Shown here: one piece after another, positions 8,035 to 13,706 of the stretch
How the letters are laid out: the number at the start of each line of letters is the position of its first letter
Numbering within the stretch: position 1 is the first letter of the stretch
Source: a virus
DNA: 30,353 bases
IMG/VR virus record: IMGVR_UViG_3300030109_003830
Span: 1 to 30,353 of that record
Direction: 5' to 3' (one strand)
Notes under the pieces: generated by a model
Databases searched by the model: none
What the model was told of the DNA's origin: nothing
Seen by the model: the letters and a program-made list of their open reading frames with translations, nothing else
Program-made: the position numbers and the translations under genes

Positions 8035-8057
8035 AAAACCCGCATTGAACGGGTTTT
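8035..8057 (-). terminator. Intrinsic terminator in the leader of the lysis genes (tR'-like)
   Basis: An eight-pair stem (AAAACCCG / CGGGTTTT) with a seven-base loop is followed on the minus strand by a T run. It lies about 20 bases before the endolysin start and only about 20-45 bases after the predicted start site of the promoter at 8084-8112. It would end transcripts from the early operon and also short transcripts from that promoter, unless antitermination occurs. On the plus strand the T tail is weaker. Confidence 0.8.
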
Positions 8058-8076
8058 ATAGGCAGTTATCCTAAGA

Positions 8077-8112
8077 TACTATGATAGTAACTGTTTATTG
8101 TGCAAAAATCAA
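8077..8112 (-). promoter_or_regulatory. Late promoter candidate (pR'-like) with palindrome over the -10 box
   Basis: On the minus strand, TTGATT (8112-8107) and TACTAT (8089-8084) are separated by exactly 17 bases, a sigma70-type arrangement; transcription would start near 8077. A perfect 13-base palindrome, TACTATGATAGTA (8077-8089), covers the -10 box and start. The spacer carries CAATAAACA (minus strand, 8100-8092), also found twice in the immunity region. The position, between the Q-like gene and the terminator before lysis genes, matches lambda pR'. Confidence 0.6.
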
Positions 8113-8117
8113 ACTTT

Positions 8118-8131
8118 TTACTTTATAGTAA
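8118..8131. repeat. Imperfect palindrome TTACT-N4-AGTAA upstream of the late promoter
   Basis: The 14-base element has five-base inverted arms and shares the TTACTAT/ATAGTAA arm sequence with the palindrome at 8077-8089. The centres are about 41-42 bases apart, close to four helical turns. It may be a second site for the same regulator. It lies just downstream of the Q-like gene. Functional meaning is inference. Confidence 0.35.
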
Positions 8132-8142
8132 TTCACAAAATA

Positions 8143-8490
8143 TTAAGCTCTCAAAAACCCTTGAATTGCAGCTTCTCCACAACGTTTGCGCTCATAAACC
8201 GTGCGTTTAGAGCATCGAAATTCTTTCTGCGTTGCCTCTAACCCCGCTAAATAAAACATCCTAGTAACTGCTATATCTTCCCCAACTTTGGTATTAAATA
8301 GTTTATTAAAGGCTTTTTGGAGTTTTTGTAACCTTGCTGGAGGAATTACTCCAGACGGAATTCGTGACTGAAAAGGATCTTCTCCGGGCGAATTTGCTAA
8401 ACGCCAAATAGTCGTAGATTTAGGATAGCCATTAACAGAAATATTCCATTCTGCCCAGTCGCGCAATAAATCCTTTATTTCGTCAGTCAT
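8143..8490 (-). CDS. Phage antitermination protein Q-like
   Basis: Q proteins load onto RNA polymerase at the late promoter and let it pass terminators. The 115-residue protein starts MTDEIKDLLRDWAEW and continues GYPKSTTIWRLANSP, the usual opening of lambdoid Q proteins of the PF06530-like type. It ends with a helix-turn-helix resembling sigma region 4 (ATQKEFRCSKRTVYERKRCG, about 86-105). The ATG at 8490 is chosen over one at 8616, which would overlap the nuclease gene by 134 bases; from 8490 the overlap is 8 bases and the conserved part starts at residue 4. The gene is followed directly by a promoter and terminator, the target layout expected of Q. Homology is by pattern only. Confidence 0.72.
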   Translation of the reverse strand: MTDEIKDLLRDWAEWNISVNGYPKSTTIWRLANSPGEDPFQSRIPSGVIPPARLQKLQKAFNKLFNTKVGEDIAVTRMFYLAGLEATQKEFRCSKRTVYERKRCGEAAIQGFLRA

Positions 8491-8920
8491 AGCCCACAAA
8501 TTCAAGTCTTCCACATGCACCTTGCTCTCGTAACTTGCGCTGTTTTTCGAACTCTTGACGATAGTGAGATGCGATGTTTTTCCGTTCACTTTTCGAATAT
8601 TTAATCTGCAAGTCATTTTTCCTCTCCTTTAATAAATCATATTGGCCAACCCCTAAAGTTAAATTTACAAAAGTCGCAAATTCCATAGGGTTTTCAGTAA
8701 AAAAACGGTGTGAAGTATGGCTCAAACAAAACGCATTGAAAGGATACCAGCGCAAATTTTTATTTCTACGACCGTAAATATGCGCGCATTCCATAACCCT
8801 ACTAACGCCTCTAGCTTGACCGTCTGGATCAACTAGACCACTATGTTCACAAGTCCAATTAGCCCGTTCTCTCACACAATCTGAAAACCATTTGTCTGCA
8901 ATATCACGTTTTATTGCCAT
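8483..8920 (-). CDS. HNH-type nuclease, NinG (Rap)-like position
   Basis: The 145-residue protein has a Cys/His-rich nuclease-like core: WTCEHSG (C24, H26), MECAHIYGRRN (C45, H47) and FCLSHTSHRFF (C65, H68, H71), followed by a helical basic tail. An ECAH...CxxH..H arrangement is typical of HNH/treble-clef nucleases. It lies immediately before Q, where lambda carries ninG, encoding a Holliday-junction nuclease, so a recombination role is plausible. The ATG at 8920 fuses with the upstream stop (TAATG) and has GAGG eight bases before it, so it is preferred to an ATG at 8956. The NinG relation is positional and motif-based. Confidence 0.6.
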   Translation of the reverse strand: MAIKRDIADKWFSDCVRERANWTCEHSGLVDPDGQARGVSRVMECAHIYGRRNKNLRWYPFNAFCLSHTSHRFFTENPMEFATFVNLTLGVGQYDLLKERKNDLQIKYSKSERKNIASHYRQEFEKQRKLREQGACGRLEFVGYD

Positions 8921-9237
8921 TAACTCTGCCTCATATTGGCATTTAAACTTTGCCAAAATTTAAAGGTAAGCATCCAAGATTCCCGTTGTACCTCCAAATG
9001 AACTTTTTCAAAAATTGCATCATTATTTTTGCCACATGCTTCTAAATAAATTTCACTTAAGATTGCTCTTTTTTCTCGCTCAATAACTGTTCCTGAGTCG
9101 GGAAGGCCACGCATTTTTGCAACTTTAATTTCCTTCTCTGTCGCCGCACATTTTGCAAAAGCCTGAGCGTAGGATAAATTTGTTTCATTAATTTTTTGGA
9201 GTGCGAGCCACGCATCGTTTTCATTAGGCAAACTCAT
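8920..9237 (-). CDS. Hypothetical protein, mostly helical (105 aa)
   Basis: I do not recognise it. The protein is predicted by eye to be mainly helical and charged (AQAFAKCAATEKEIKVAK; REKRAILSEIYLEACGK), without membrane segments or clear motifs. Its ATG shares ATGA with the stop of the zinc-ribbon gene and its stop fuses with the nuclease start, so the early leftward genes are tightly coupled. Position between replication and nin-like functions suggests replication or recombination. A helicase-loader role is conceivable because no loader is seen elsewhere, but there is no sequence support. Confidence 0.7.
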   Translation of the reverse strand: MSLPNENDAWLALQKINETNLSYAQAFAKCAATEKEIKVAKMRGLPDSGTVIEREKRAILSEIYLEACGKNNDAIFEKVHLEVQRESWMLTFKFWQSLNANMRQS

Positions 9238-9578
9238 ATCAATTTATTTTTCATAATTAAATCAAAACCCTCTTTTCTCTCGGCTTCCGTTAAATTTTTA
9301 TCAACCATCACTCGAAATGCCGAACCAACAGAGTCATCACGCTTCAAAGACTTTTCCAACATTTCATCCCTAATATCGTCATACCAACTTCTCTCATCCG
9401 GTTGCGGGAGTTTGTAACATTCCACGCAACACATTCCGCCAGTTTTACTCCGGCCGAGAGATCGCATTGAGCCACAATATTTACAAGAAAGTGTTGGTGT
9501 AATGGCCTCTCCTCGCCAACCACACGATTTACACTGATTTGCTTTTATCAACATTCGATCGCAATCTGGGCAATTCAT
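9234..9578 (-). CDS. Zinc-ribbon protein with four CxxC motifs (114 aa)
   Basis: The first 54 residues hold four CxxC pairs: C3/C6, C16/C19, C32/C35 and C51/C54, with an extra C50. This gives two likely zinc ribbons. The rest is charged and helical (DDIRDEMLEKSLKRDD; EAERKEGFDLIM). It follows the O-like replication gene with an ATGA overlap. Zinc ribbons in this place may bind DNA, a helicase or polymerase; the exact role is unknown. The dense Cys spacing makes a chance frame very unlikely. Confidence 0.78.
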   Translation of the reverse strand: MNCPDCDRMLIKANQCKSCGWRGEAITPTLSCKYCGSMRSLGRSKTGGMCCVECYKLPQPDERSWYDDIRDEMLEKSLKRDDSVGSAFRVMVDKNLTEAERKEGFDLIMKNKLI

Positions 9579-10231
9579 TCACTTTCTCCTTTGGGAATAT
9601 CCCCCACATAATCGGAAAACTTTTGCTTGTTAAACAAAGTTGAAGGTTTGATAAATTTGGCCATCACTGGATCGTCTTTCCACTCCCGCCATTTTCTTGC
9701 GATAACCGCTCGACATTCATCTGGGGTAAATCCTTCCCGAAGTCGTGCCCGGATATTGATGTAAGCCCCCTCACCTCTGAAATCTTTCTGAGTTTTTTTA
9801 TTTAACCATTTGAGAATTTGTTGAGCTTCTTCATCATATTTTTTCTGGCTAACCCCACTATTGGTTATTTGATGGTTATATATATTGGTTATGGGCGCAG
9901 AGGTTTCGCCCCCTGATTGCTGATAATTGCGCCCCCCAATGCCATTCATTGCGCCCCGTGCAGAATTTGCGCCCCCCTCAATTTCATGTAATTTATAGAC
10001 TGAAGATTGATTTTTCCGCTCGAATATCTCCAGAAGACCTTTTCTAGCCAAACTACGGACAGCCATTTGCACACCTCGTCTAGAGCTGTCGGTACGGTTT
10101 GCGGTGTAATTGATGGAAGGGAAGCAAACACCTTCATCATTTGCTTGGTCGGCTAACGAAAGATAAACTAACTTTTCAGTTTTAGATAAGCCTTTCGTGT
10201 CCCAAGCGAAATTCATAAATCTAATACTCAA
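9575..10231 (-). CDS. Replication initiation protein, lambda O-like organisation
   Basis: Residues 10-83 form a winged-helix domain (GLSKTEKLVYLSLADQAND, then RRGVQMAVRSLARKGLLEI) as in phage replication proteins and HTH_36 proteins. A Gly/Asn/Ser-rich linker covers about 84-130. Residues 134-210 (QQILKWLNKKTQKDF, DECRAVIARKWREWKDD, FIKPSTLFNKQKFSDYV) match the conserved phage C-terminal domain Phg_2220_C. It should bind the origin and recruit host replication proteins. The start is TTG at 10231: AAGGAG lies five bases upstream, whereas the first ATG (10216) is about 20 bases away. Iterons lie in the linker-coding part of the gene, as with lambda ori inside O. It is first in the leftward early operon. 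Confidence 0.82.
   Translation of the reverse strand: MSIRFMNFAWDTKGLSKTEKLVYLSLADQANDEGVCFPSINYTANRTDSSRRGVQMAVRSLARKGLLEIFERKNQSSVYKLHEIEGGANSARGAMNGIGGRNYQQSGGETSAPITNIYNHQITNSGVSQKKYDEEAQQILKWLNKKTQKDFRGEGAYINIRARLREGFTPDECRAVIARKWREWKDDPVMAKFIKPSTLFNKQKFSDYVGDIPKGESE
9863..9975. other. Candidate replication origin: iterons and AT-rich element inside the O-like gene
   Basis: On the plus strand, TTGCGCCCC occurs three times (9927-9935, 9949-9957, 9967-9975), with a one-mismatch copy TTTCGCCCC at 9904-9912 and an inverted GGGCGCA at 9893-9899. Beside them is an AT-rich stretch (9861-9892) with three GGTTAT copies at 9863, 9874 and 9887. The G+C-rich iterons stand out from the AT-rich surroundings. 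The arrangement of initiator repeats next to an easily melted region, inside the linker codons of an initiator gene, is that of lambda ori. Confidence 0.6.
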
Positions 10232-10254
10232 AAGCTCTCCTTAAAGTTTCTAAA

Positions 10255-10323
10255 CAATAAACAATTGGTTACTCTCTCTAACCAAAACTATACTAATCCA
10301 TAATTTTAGTCAAATGTTTATTG
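10255..10323. promoter_or_regulatory. Immunity-region operator candidates
   Basis: CAATAAACA (10255-10263) and its exact inverse TGTTTATTG (10315-10323) flank the region. The second overlaps the -35 box of the rightward promoter and abuts the -35 box of the leftward one. Two tandem TAAACAA copies lie at 10251-10264. Between them, TTGGTTA (10265-10271) and TAACCAA (10279-10285) form a perfect inverted repeat with a seven-base spacer, near the predicted leftward start. These are candidate sites for the adjacent XRE-like protein and/or the PAS protein. Confidence 0.5.
10287..10313 (-). promoter_or_regulatory. Leftward early promoter candidate
   Basis: On the minus strand TTGACT (10313-10308) and TATAGT (10292-10287) are separated by 15 bases, slightly short for sigma70 but with good boxes. 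Transcription would start near 10280 and enter the O-like gene through a leader of about 50 bases with the AAGGAG ribosome binding site. It lies back to back with the rightward promoter. Confidence 0.5.
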
Positions 10324-10349
10324 ATTTTATTCATTAGAAAGATTATTTT
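10321..10349 (+). promoter_or_regulatory. Rightward promoter candidate for the repressor operon
   Basis: TTGATT (10321-10326) and TATTTT (10344-10349) are separated by exactly 17 bases, and a start near 10356 would give a leader of about 25 bases before the ATG at 10380. The 9-mer TGTTTATTG at 10315-10323 overlaps the -35 box, so autoregulation by a repressor is plausible. Confidence 0.5.
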
Positions 10350-10379
10350 GTTTTTTGGAGAGAACAACAGGGGGCTGCA

Positions 10380-10778
10380 ATGCCAAAACTTAATGTGCCA
10401 GCTTTAAAGAGATTGCTGGAAGAACGTCACGAAGGTGTGCGAGAAAGATTTTGTGAAGATTTTGGTTGCACTCGAAAGAGTTTACGCGATTGGATTAATG
10501 CACAAAAAGTAACAGATTCTAAAATGTTTGAATTGTGTGAGTATTTTGGGGTAAATGAATCGGTGTTAAACGCAGATTTGCAAAGTTTTGATAAAGACTT
10601 GTATTTTGAAATTTATGAAACTCTAAAGAAGAGAGCAACGGATAACAATGTCTCGATTCCTGAAGAATCACTAATTCATTGGACAAGTTTAAATTACCAA
10701 AATTATATTGCGTTAGGTCGAGTTGAAACGGACGCATTTGATTTGCTTTGTAAATCGATGGAGAAAAAAGATGAATAA
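10380..10778 (+). CDS. XRE/Cro-like helix-turn-helix protein, candidate lysogeny repressor
   Basis: The 132-residue protein has an N-terminal helix-turn-helix of Cro/C1 type: VRERFCEDFGCTRKSLRDWI followed by KVTDSKMFELCEYFGV, about residues 19-57. The C-terminal half (about 65-128) is helical and charged. No Ala-Gly cleavage site or LexA-like Ser/Lys protease domain is visible, so classical RecA-driven self-cleavage is not expected. It is transcribed away from the replication operon, with the operator-like repeats between. A G-rich ribosome binding site (AGGGGG) precedes the ATG. It overlaps the PAS gene by eight bases, so the two are co-translated. It could instead be a Cro-type regulator. 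Confidence 0.65.
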   Translation: MPKLNVPALKRLLEERHEGVRERFCEDFGCTRKSLRDWINAQKVTDSKMFELCEYFGVNESVLNADLQSFDKDLYFEIYETLKKRATDNNVSIPEESLIHWTSLNYQNYIALGRVETDAFDLLCKSMEKKDE

Positions 10779-11652
10779 TAATAAGGAATTTGTGGTCGAT
10801 GTAAATAACCCGCCTAGTATTTTAGTAAATAATTCGACTGGTTTGATTGTTGATGTAAATGATAGCTTTTGCGCTTTGACCAAATTTTCAAAAGATGAGC
10901 TTATCGGTCAACATCGACATAAATTAGTTTTATCCCATGGCGATTTTTATCAAGATTATTCTTACGTCAATATCCGCACTAAAAATAAAGAAATTTTACA
11001 GCTTAAGGTGAGACATAATTTTCCTGATTTAAATGTAAATGGTAATAAGATTGCTTGTGTTCAAAGTACTATTGTGCGGGTTAGAAAACTTAGAACGAAT
11101 CCTCAAGAAAATATAGAAAAATACTTCAGGTTTGTTAGCAATGGTAAATTTGACATTGTCACAGGCATTGGAGACTGCCACATTCTAGATAGACTACCTG
11201 TTGGAATTTCAATTTTACATGAAAGTATGAAATTTTTTGTCTATGTCAACTATTTCTACGCAAACCATTTGGGTTACGAATGCCATGAATTTCTTTCAGG
11301 AAAAATCAAACCAGAAGATTTGTGGGTAAATCACGTAAATTTGAATAAACAAATTATAGATATTTCTGATTATTTTGATCGCAAAACTTTTAAGCATGGG
11401 TATTATCATTATCGCCAATGGTTGCGGCGAGACGGGACAATTGCCGAAGGCCGTGTCCTTGCACATAAAATAAAGTTAAAAAAAGATGGTGAGGGTTACA
11501 TTCTAGCCGTGTGTGATTTTCGCAATGCCAATAAATATAGATTAAAACAAACTCCAACGGTTGCTAAAAAATTAGCAGAAAAATTAAATATTGATACGCA
11601 CCGAATCAACGAAGTTCTCTTCGAATTGTCTAAAGAAGGGTTTATTAAATAA
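10771..11652 (+). CDS. Double-PAS protein with C-terminal helix-turn-helix; candidate sensory regulator
   Basis: The 293-residue protein starts at ATG 10771, with GGAG seven bases upstream; a longer frame from 10723 would overlap the repressor gene further. PAS 1, about 14-104, has NDSFCALTKFSKDELIG and ends VQSTIVRVRK. PAS 2, about 141-252, has LPVGISIL, VNYFYANHLGYECHEFLSG, WLRRDGTIAEGRV and GYILAVCDFRN. Residues 262-293 (VAKKLAEKLNIDTHRINEVL, then ELSKEGFI) look like the recognition part of a winged helix. No kinase, cyclase or methyl-accepting domain and no membrane segment is seen. The ligand is unknown; the LOV flavin-binding NCRFL motif is absent. Operon with the XRE-like protein suggests a signal-dependent lysogeny switch, which is inference. 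Confidence 0.75.
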   Translation: MNNNKEFVVDVNNPPSILVNNSTGLIVDVNDSFCALTKFSKDELIGQHRHKLVLSHGDFYQDYSYVNIRTKNKEILQLKVRHNFPDLNVNGNKIACVQSTIVRVRKLRTNPQENIEKYFRFVSNGKFDIVTGIGDCHILDRLPVGISILHESMKFFVYVNYFYANHLGYECHEFLSGKIKPEDLWVNHVNLNKQIIDISDYFDRKTFKHGYYHYRQWLRRDGTIAEGRVLAHKIKLKKDGEGYILAVCDFRNANKYRLKQTPTVAKKLAEKLNIDTHRINEVLFELSKEGFIK

Positions 11653-11660
11653 ACTTTATT

Positions 11661-11704
11661 ACCTCATTTTTAGCTAAAATACGCTATATTTGAGGTTTTT
11701 TTTA
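11661..11704 (+). terminator. Intrinsic terminator after the PAS gene
   Basis: ACCTCA (11661-11666) pairs with TGAGGT (11691-11696), with further pairing inside (AGC / GCT) and two or three mismatches, followed by eight or more T. It begins nine bases after the PAS gene stop and separates the repressor operon from the recombination operon. Confidence 0.65.
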
Positions 11705-11720
11705 CTTTATTTAAGTTTAT

Positions 11721-11777
11721 CTATTGTAAACATTTATATATTATAATAATCTATTGTTACTAAAACGAAACAGGAGG
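11721..11777 (+). promoter_or_regulatory. Promoter/leader of the recombination-integration operon
   Basis: A consensus TATAAT lies at 11742-11747, but no good -35 box is placed 16-18 bases upstream; TTGTAA at 11724 is only 12 bases away, so activation may be needed. CTATTGT occurs twice in direct orientation (11721-11727 and 11751-11757), exactly 30 bases apart, flanking the -10 box. A perfect AGGAGG ribosome binding site (11772-11777) serves the next gene. Confidence 0.45.
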
Positions 11778-11782
11778 TTATT

Positions 11783-12235
11783 ATGTCGAAACAACTTGCC
11801 ACCACACATCTGAAACGTGCCGATGCAAAAGCTGACCTTAATGAAGATATTTACGACATTCTTCGATTTGATCCAGACTTTTGTTTAGACACCGCTACAA
11901 ACCAAAGAAAAACTCAGTTAGCGTTCCAAGCATGGTCGGCTGATCAAGTTTTTACTCAGTTAGAAGCAATTAATTGGTGGGACACCACCGGGGAAGACAA
12001 AGACAGCGTAAGATATTCAGATCATGCGATTACCCCTCTTTTAGCACAGTTATTAGTGACCGAGGGTAAAGATGATTTGTTAGTTGCAAAAATCAGAGAG
12101 GGTTTGAAGAAAAATATTATTGCTTTTTATGAAGTTGAATTAAAAAGACAAATTGAAGAAACCAGGGAACGCGTAGATCTTGAGGCCAACGAACCACCCT
12201 TTGAAGAAGATTACAAAGTAGGGGGTACGGCATGA
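11783..12235 (+). CDS. Hypothetical protein, first gene of the recombination operon (150 aa)
   Basis: I do not recognise it. The protein is acidic overall, with helices such as TLLAQLLVTEGKDDLLVAK-like sequence and a charged C-terminal coil (KRQIEETRERVDLEANE). It has no membrane segment or cofactor motif. Initiation should be strong (AGGAGG, five bases before ATG). The stop overlaps the ERF gene start (ATGA), tying its dose to the annealing protein. Genes in this place often encode recombination accessory proteins or inhibitors of host nucleases; nothing here decides it. Confidence 0.72.
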   Translation: MSKQLATTHLKRADAKADLNEDIYDILRFDPDFCLDTATNQRKTQLAFQAWSADQVFTQLEAINWWDTTGEDKDSVRYSDHAITPLLAQLLVTEGKDDLLVAKIREGLKKNIIAFYEVELKRQIEETRERVDLEANEPPFEEDYKVGGTA

Positions 12236-12837
12236 CGGCTAAAAAAGAGAAACCATCGTTAAATATTTATCAAAGAATAAATAAGATTATGGAGGAACTT
12301 AGTTACGTTCAAAAAGAAGATAAAAAAGTAAATGGTCAATACACATTTGTATCGCACGATGCGGTTGCTGCAAAGGTGCATCCTTTACTAGTTGAACATG
12401 GGGTAGTGATAATTCCAACGGTTGAAAAACATTTTATCGAAGGAAATCGAACTACTGCGATTGTAAAATTTAGCTTTATAAATATAGACGAACCCACCGA
12501 TCGCTTTGAAAGTTATTCAGTAGGTTTTGGGATAGACAATCAAGATAAAGGCATTGGCAAGGCTGTGAGCTATGCTAAAAAGTATGTATGCCTTCAAACC
12601 TTCATGCTTGAAACTGGAGACGACCCTGACCGCGACCTTATTGATTATGAACCTGAAACCATTAGCGAGGTTCAAGTCGCTGAAATCAAGCAATTGATAA
12701 ATGAAACTAACTCTGATGAAAAGCTTTTTTACAAACACTTTGAAATTGATGCTCTAGAGAACTTGCCTATTTGTTCATTTGACAAAGCTGTAAACAGTCT
12801 CAACACTAAAAAGGAGAGAGCTAATGCAAATACTTGA
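12232..12837 (+). CDS. erf: ERF-family single-strand annealing protein
   Basis: ERF proteins anneal complementary strands for phage recombination and genome circularisation. The 201-residue protein carries the family core: NIYQRINKIMEEL, NGQYTFVSHDAVAAKVHPLL, HGVVIIP, and GIDNQDKGIGKAVSYAKKY followed by LQTFMLETGDDPD. Length matches P22 Erf (about 200). The C-terminal 60 residues are a variable helical tail. It overlaps the preceding gene by ATGA and the exonuclease gene by 14 bases, so annealing protein and exonuclease are made together, as for lambda Bet/Exo-type pairs. Confidence 0.88.
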   Translation: MTAKKEKPSLNIYQRINKIMEELSYVQKEDKKVNGQYTFVSHDAVAAKVHPLLVEHGVVIIPTVEKHFIEGNRTTAIVKFSFINIDEPTDRFESYSVGFGIDNQDKGIGKAVSYAKKYVCLQTFMLETGDDPDRDLIDYEPETISEVQVAEIKQLINETNSDEKLFYKHFEIDALENLPICSFDKAVNSLNTKKERANANT

Positions 12838-13705
12838 TATTGAACCTAATACCACTGAACACTTTGATATTCGAAAAAACCATTTTTGTGCCTCAGAGGC
12901 TTCTGCGGTTATGAATCAAGGCAAGTTTGATCCAAAGAATCAGCTTGATTTAGCGGCAGTAAAAAAAGGCATAAAGAAAGTTAATGTATATCAACCAGCG
13001 GTTCAGCATGGCAACGATAATGAACCCTTTGTGCGAGAACGAGTAAATGAAATGTTATCTGATTTATTTCAGCCAAAAATTTGCGTGGAAGGAAAATATT
13101 TAGCCTCCCCTGATGGTTTAAATTTTAGCGGTAGCACTTACTTAGAAATCAAATGCCCCTTTTCACCTAACTCAGAAACAATTAAATCAGCAAAAAACAA
13201 TGAAATCGTAAATCATTATAAGTGGCAATTAGACCATGGTTTATACGTTACCGGAGCGGATAAAGCTGTATTTGCCGTTTTACATCCAGAAAGTAAAGAT
13301 ATTACTCTCATTGATTATTATCCTGATGAAGAACGACAAGCGCAGTTGATTGACGCTTGGGCAGATTTCGAAAAAATCATGAAAAGACCATCTGACGAAA
13401 TAGCTGATCTAACATCAACCACACCATCACCTAAATTCAACAATATGGTCGATGGATTGCTTGATTTATATAATCAGCGTGATTCGTTAACTGACGATAT
13501 TAAAATGCTTGAGCAACAACTTTTAAAAGAACATCAAGGCACGGCTTGGAAACACGATAAGATTTCAATAGTCCGTAAAAAAGCAACTTCAGGAAATCTT
13601 AAATACAAAGATATTTATGATCACGTGAAAGACAAGATTTCTATTAATTTAGAAGATTTTAGAAGTAAACCCACCAAAGAAAGTTTTTATATTAAAAGGA
13701 GATAA
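12824..13705 (+). CDS. YqaJ-type exonuclease (lambda Exo-like)
   Basis: It resects 5' ends of double-stranded DNA to give the annealing protein its substrate. The 293-residue protein starts with a DIRKNHFCASEASAVM segment and shows the PD-(D/E)XK active site: GNDNEPFVRE (E67), ASPDGL (D97) and YLEIKCPF (E108, K110), then HYKWQLDHGLYVTG. This is the YqaJ family pattern. The C-terminal 100 residues are helical (LYNQRDSLTDDIKMLEQQLL), giving a longer protein than lambda Exo (226). AGGAGAG precedes the ATG. Confidence 0.9.
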   Translation: MQILDIEPNTTEHFDIRKNHFCASEASAVMNQGKFDPKNQLDLAAVKKGIKKVNVYQPAVQHGNDNEPFVRERVNEMLSDLFQPKICVEGKYLASPDGLNFSGSTYLEIKCPFSPNSETIKSAKNNEIVNHYKWQLDHGLYVTGADKAVFAVLHPESKDITLIDYYPDEERQAQLIDAWADFEKIMKRPSDEIADLTSTTPSPKFNNMVDGLLDLYNQRDSLTDDIKMLEQQLLKEHQGTAWKHDKISIVRKKATSGNLKYKDIYDHVKDKISINLEDFRSKPTKESFYIKRR

Positions 13706-13706
13706 T

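Noticed and set aside
8013-8045. Endolysin start at ATG 8045
   Set aside because: The extra ten codons lie in the terminator hairpin and do not fit the M15A family; the ATG at 8015 is preferred.
9946-10140. Minus-strand frame of 64 codons in another phase
   Set aside because: Lies entirely inside the O-like replication gene and contains no recognisable pattern.
12517-12738. Minus-strand frame of 73 codons
   Set aside because: Antisense to the conserved core of the ERF protein.
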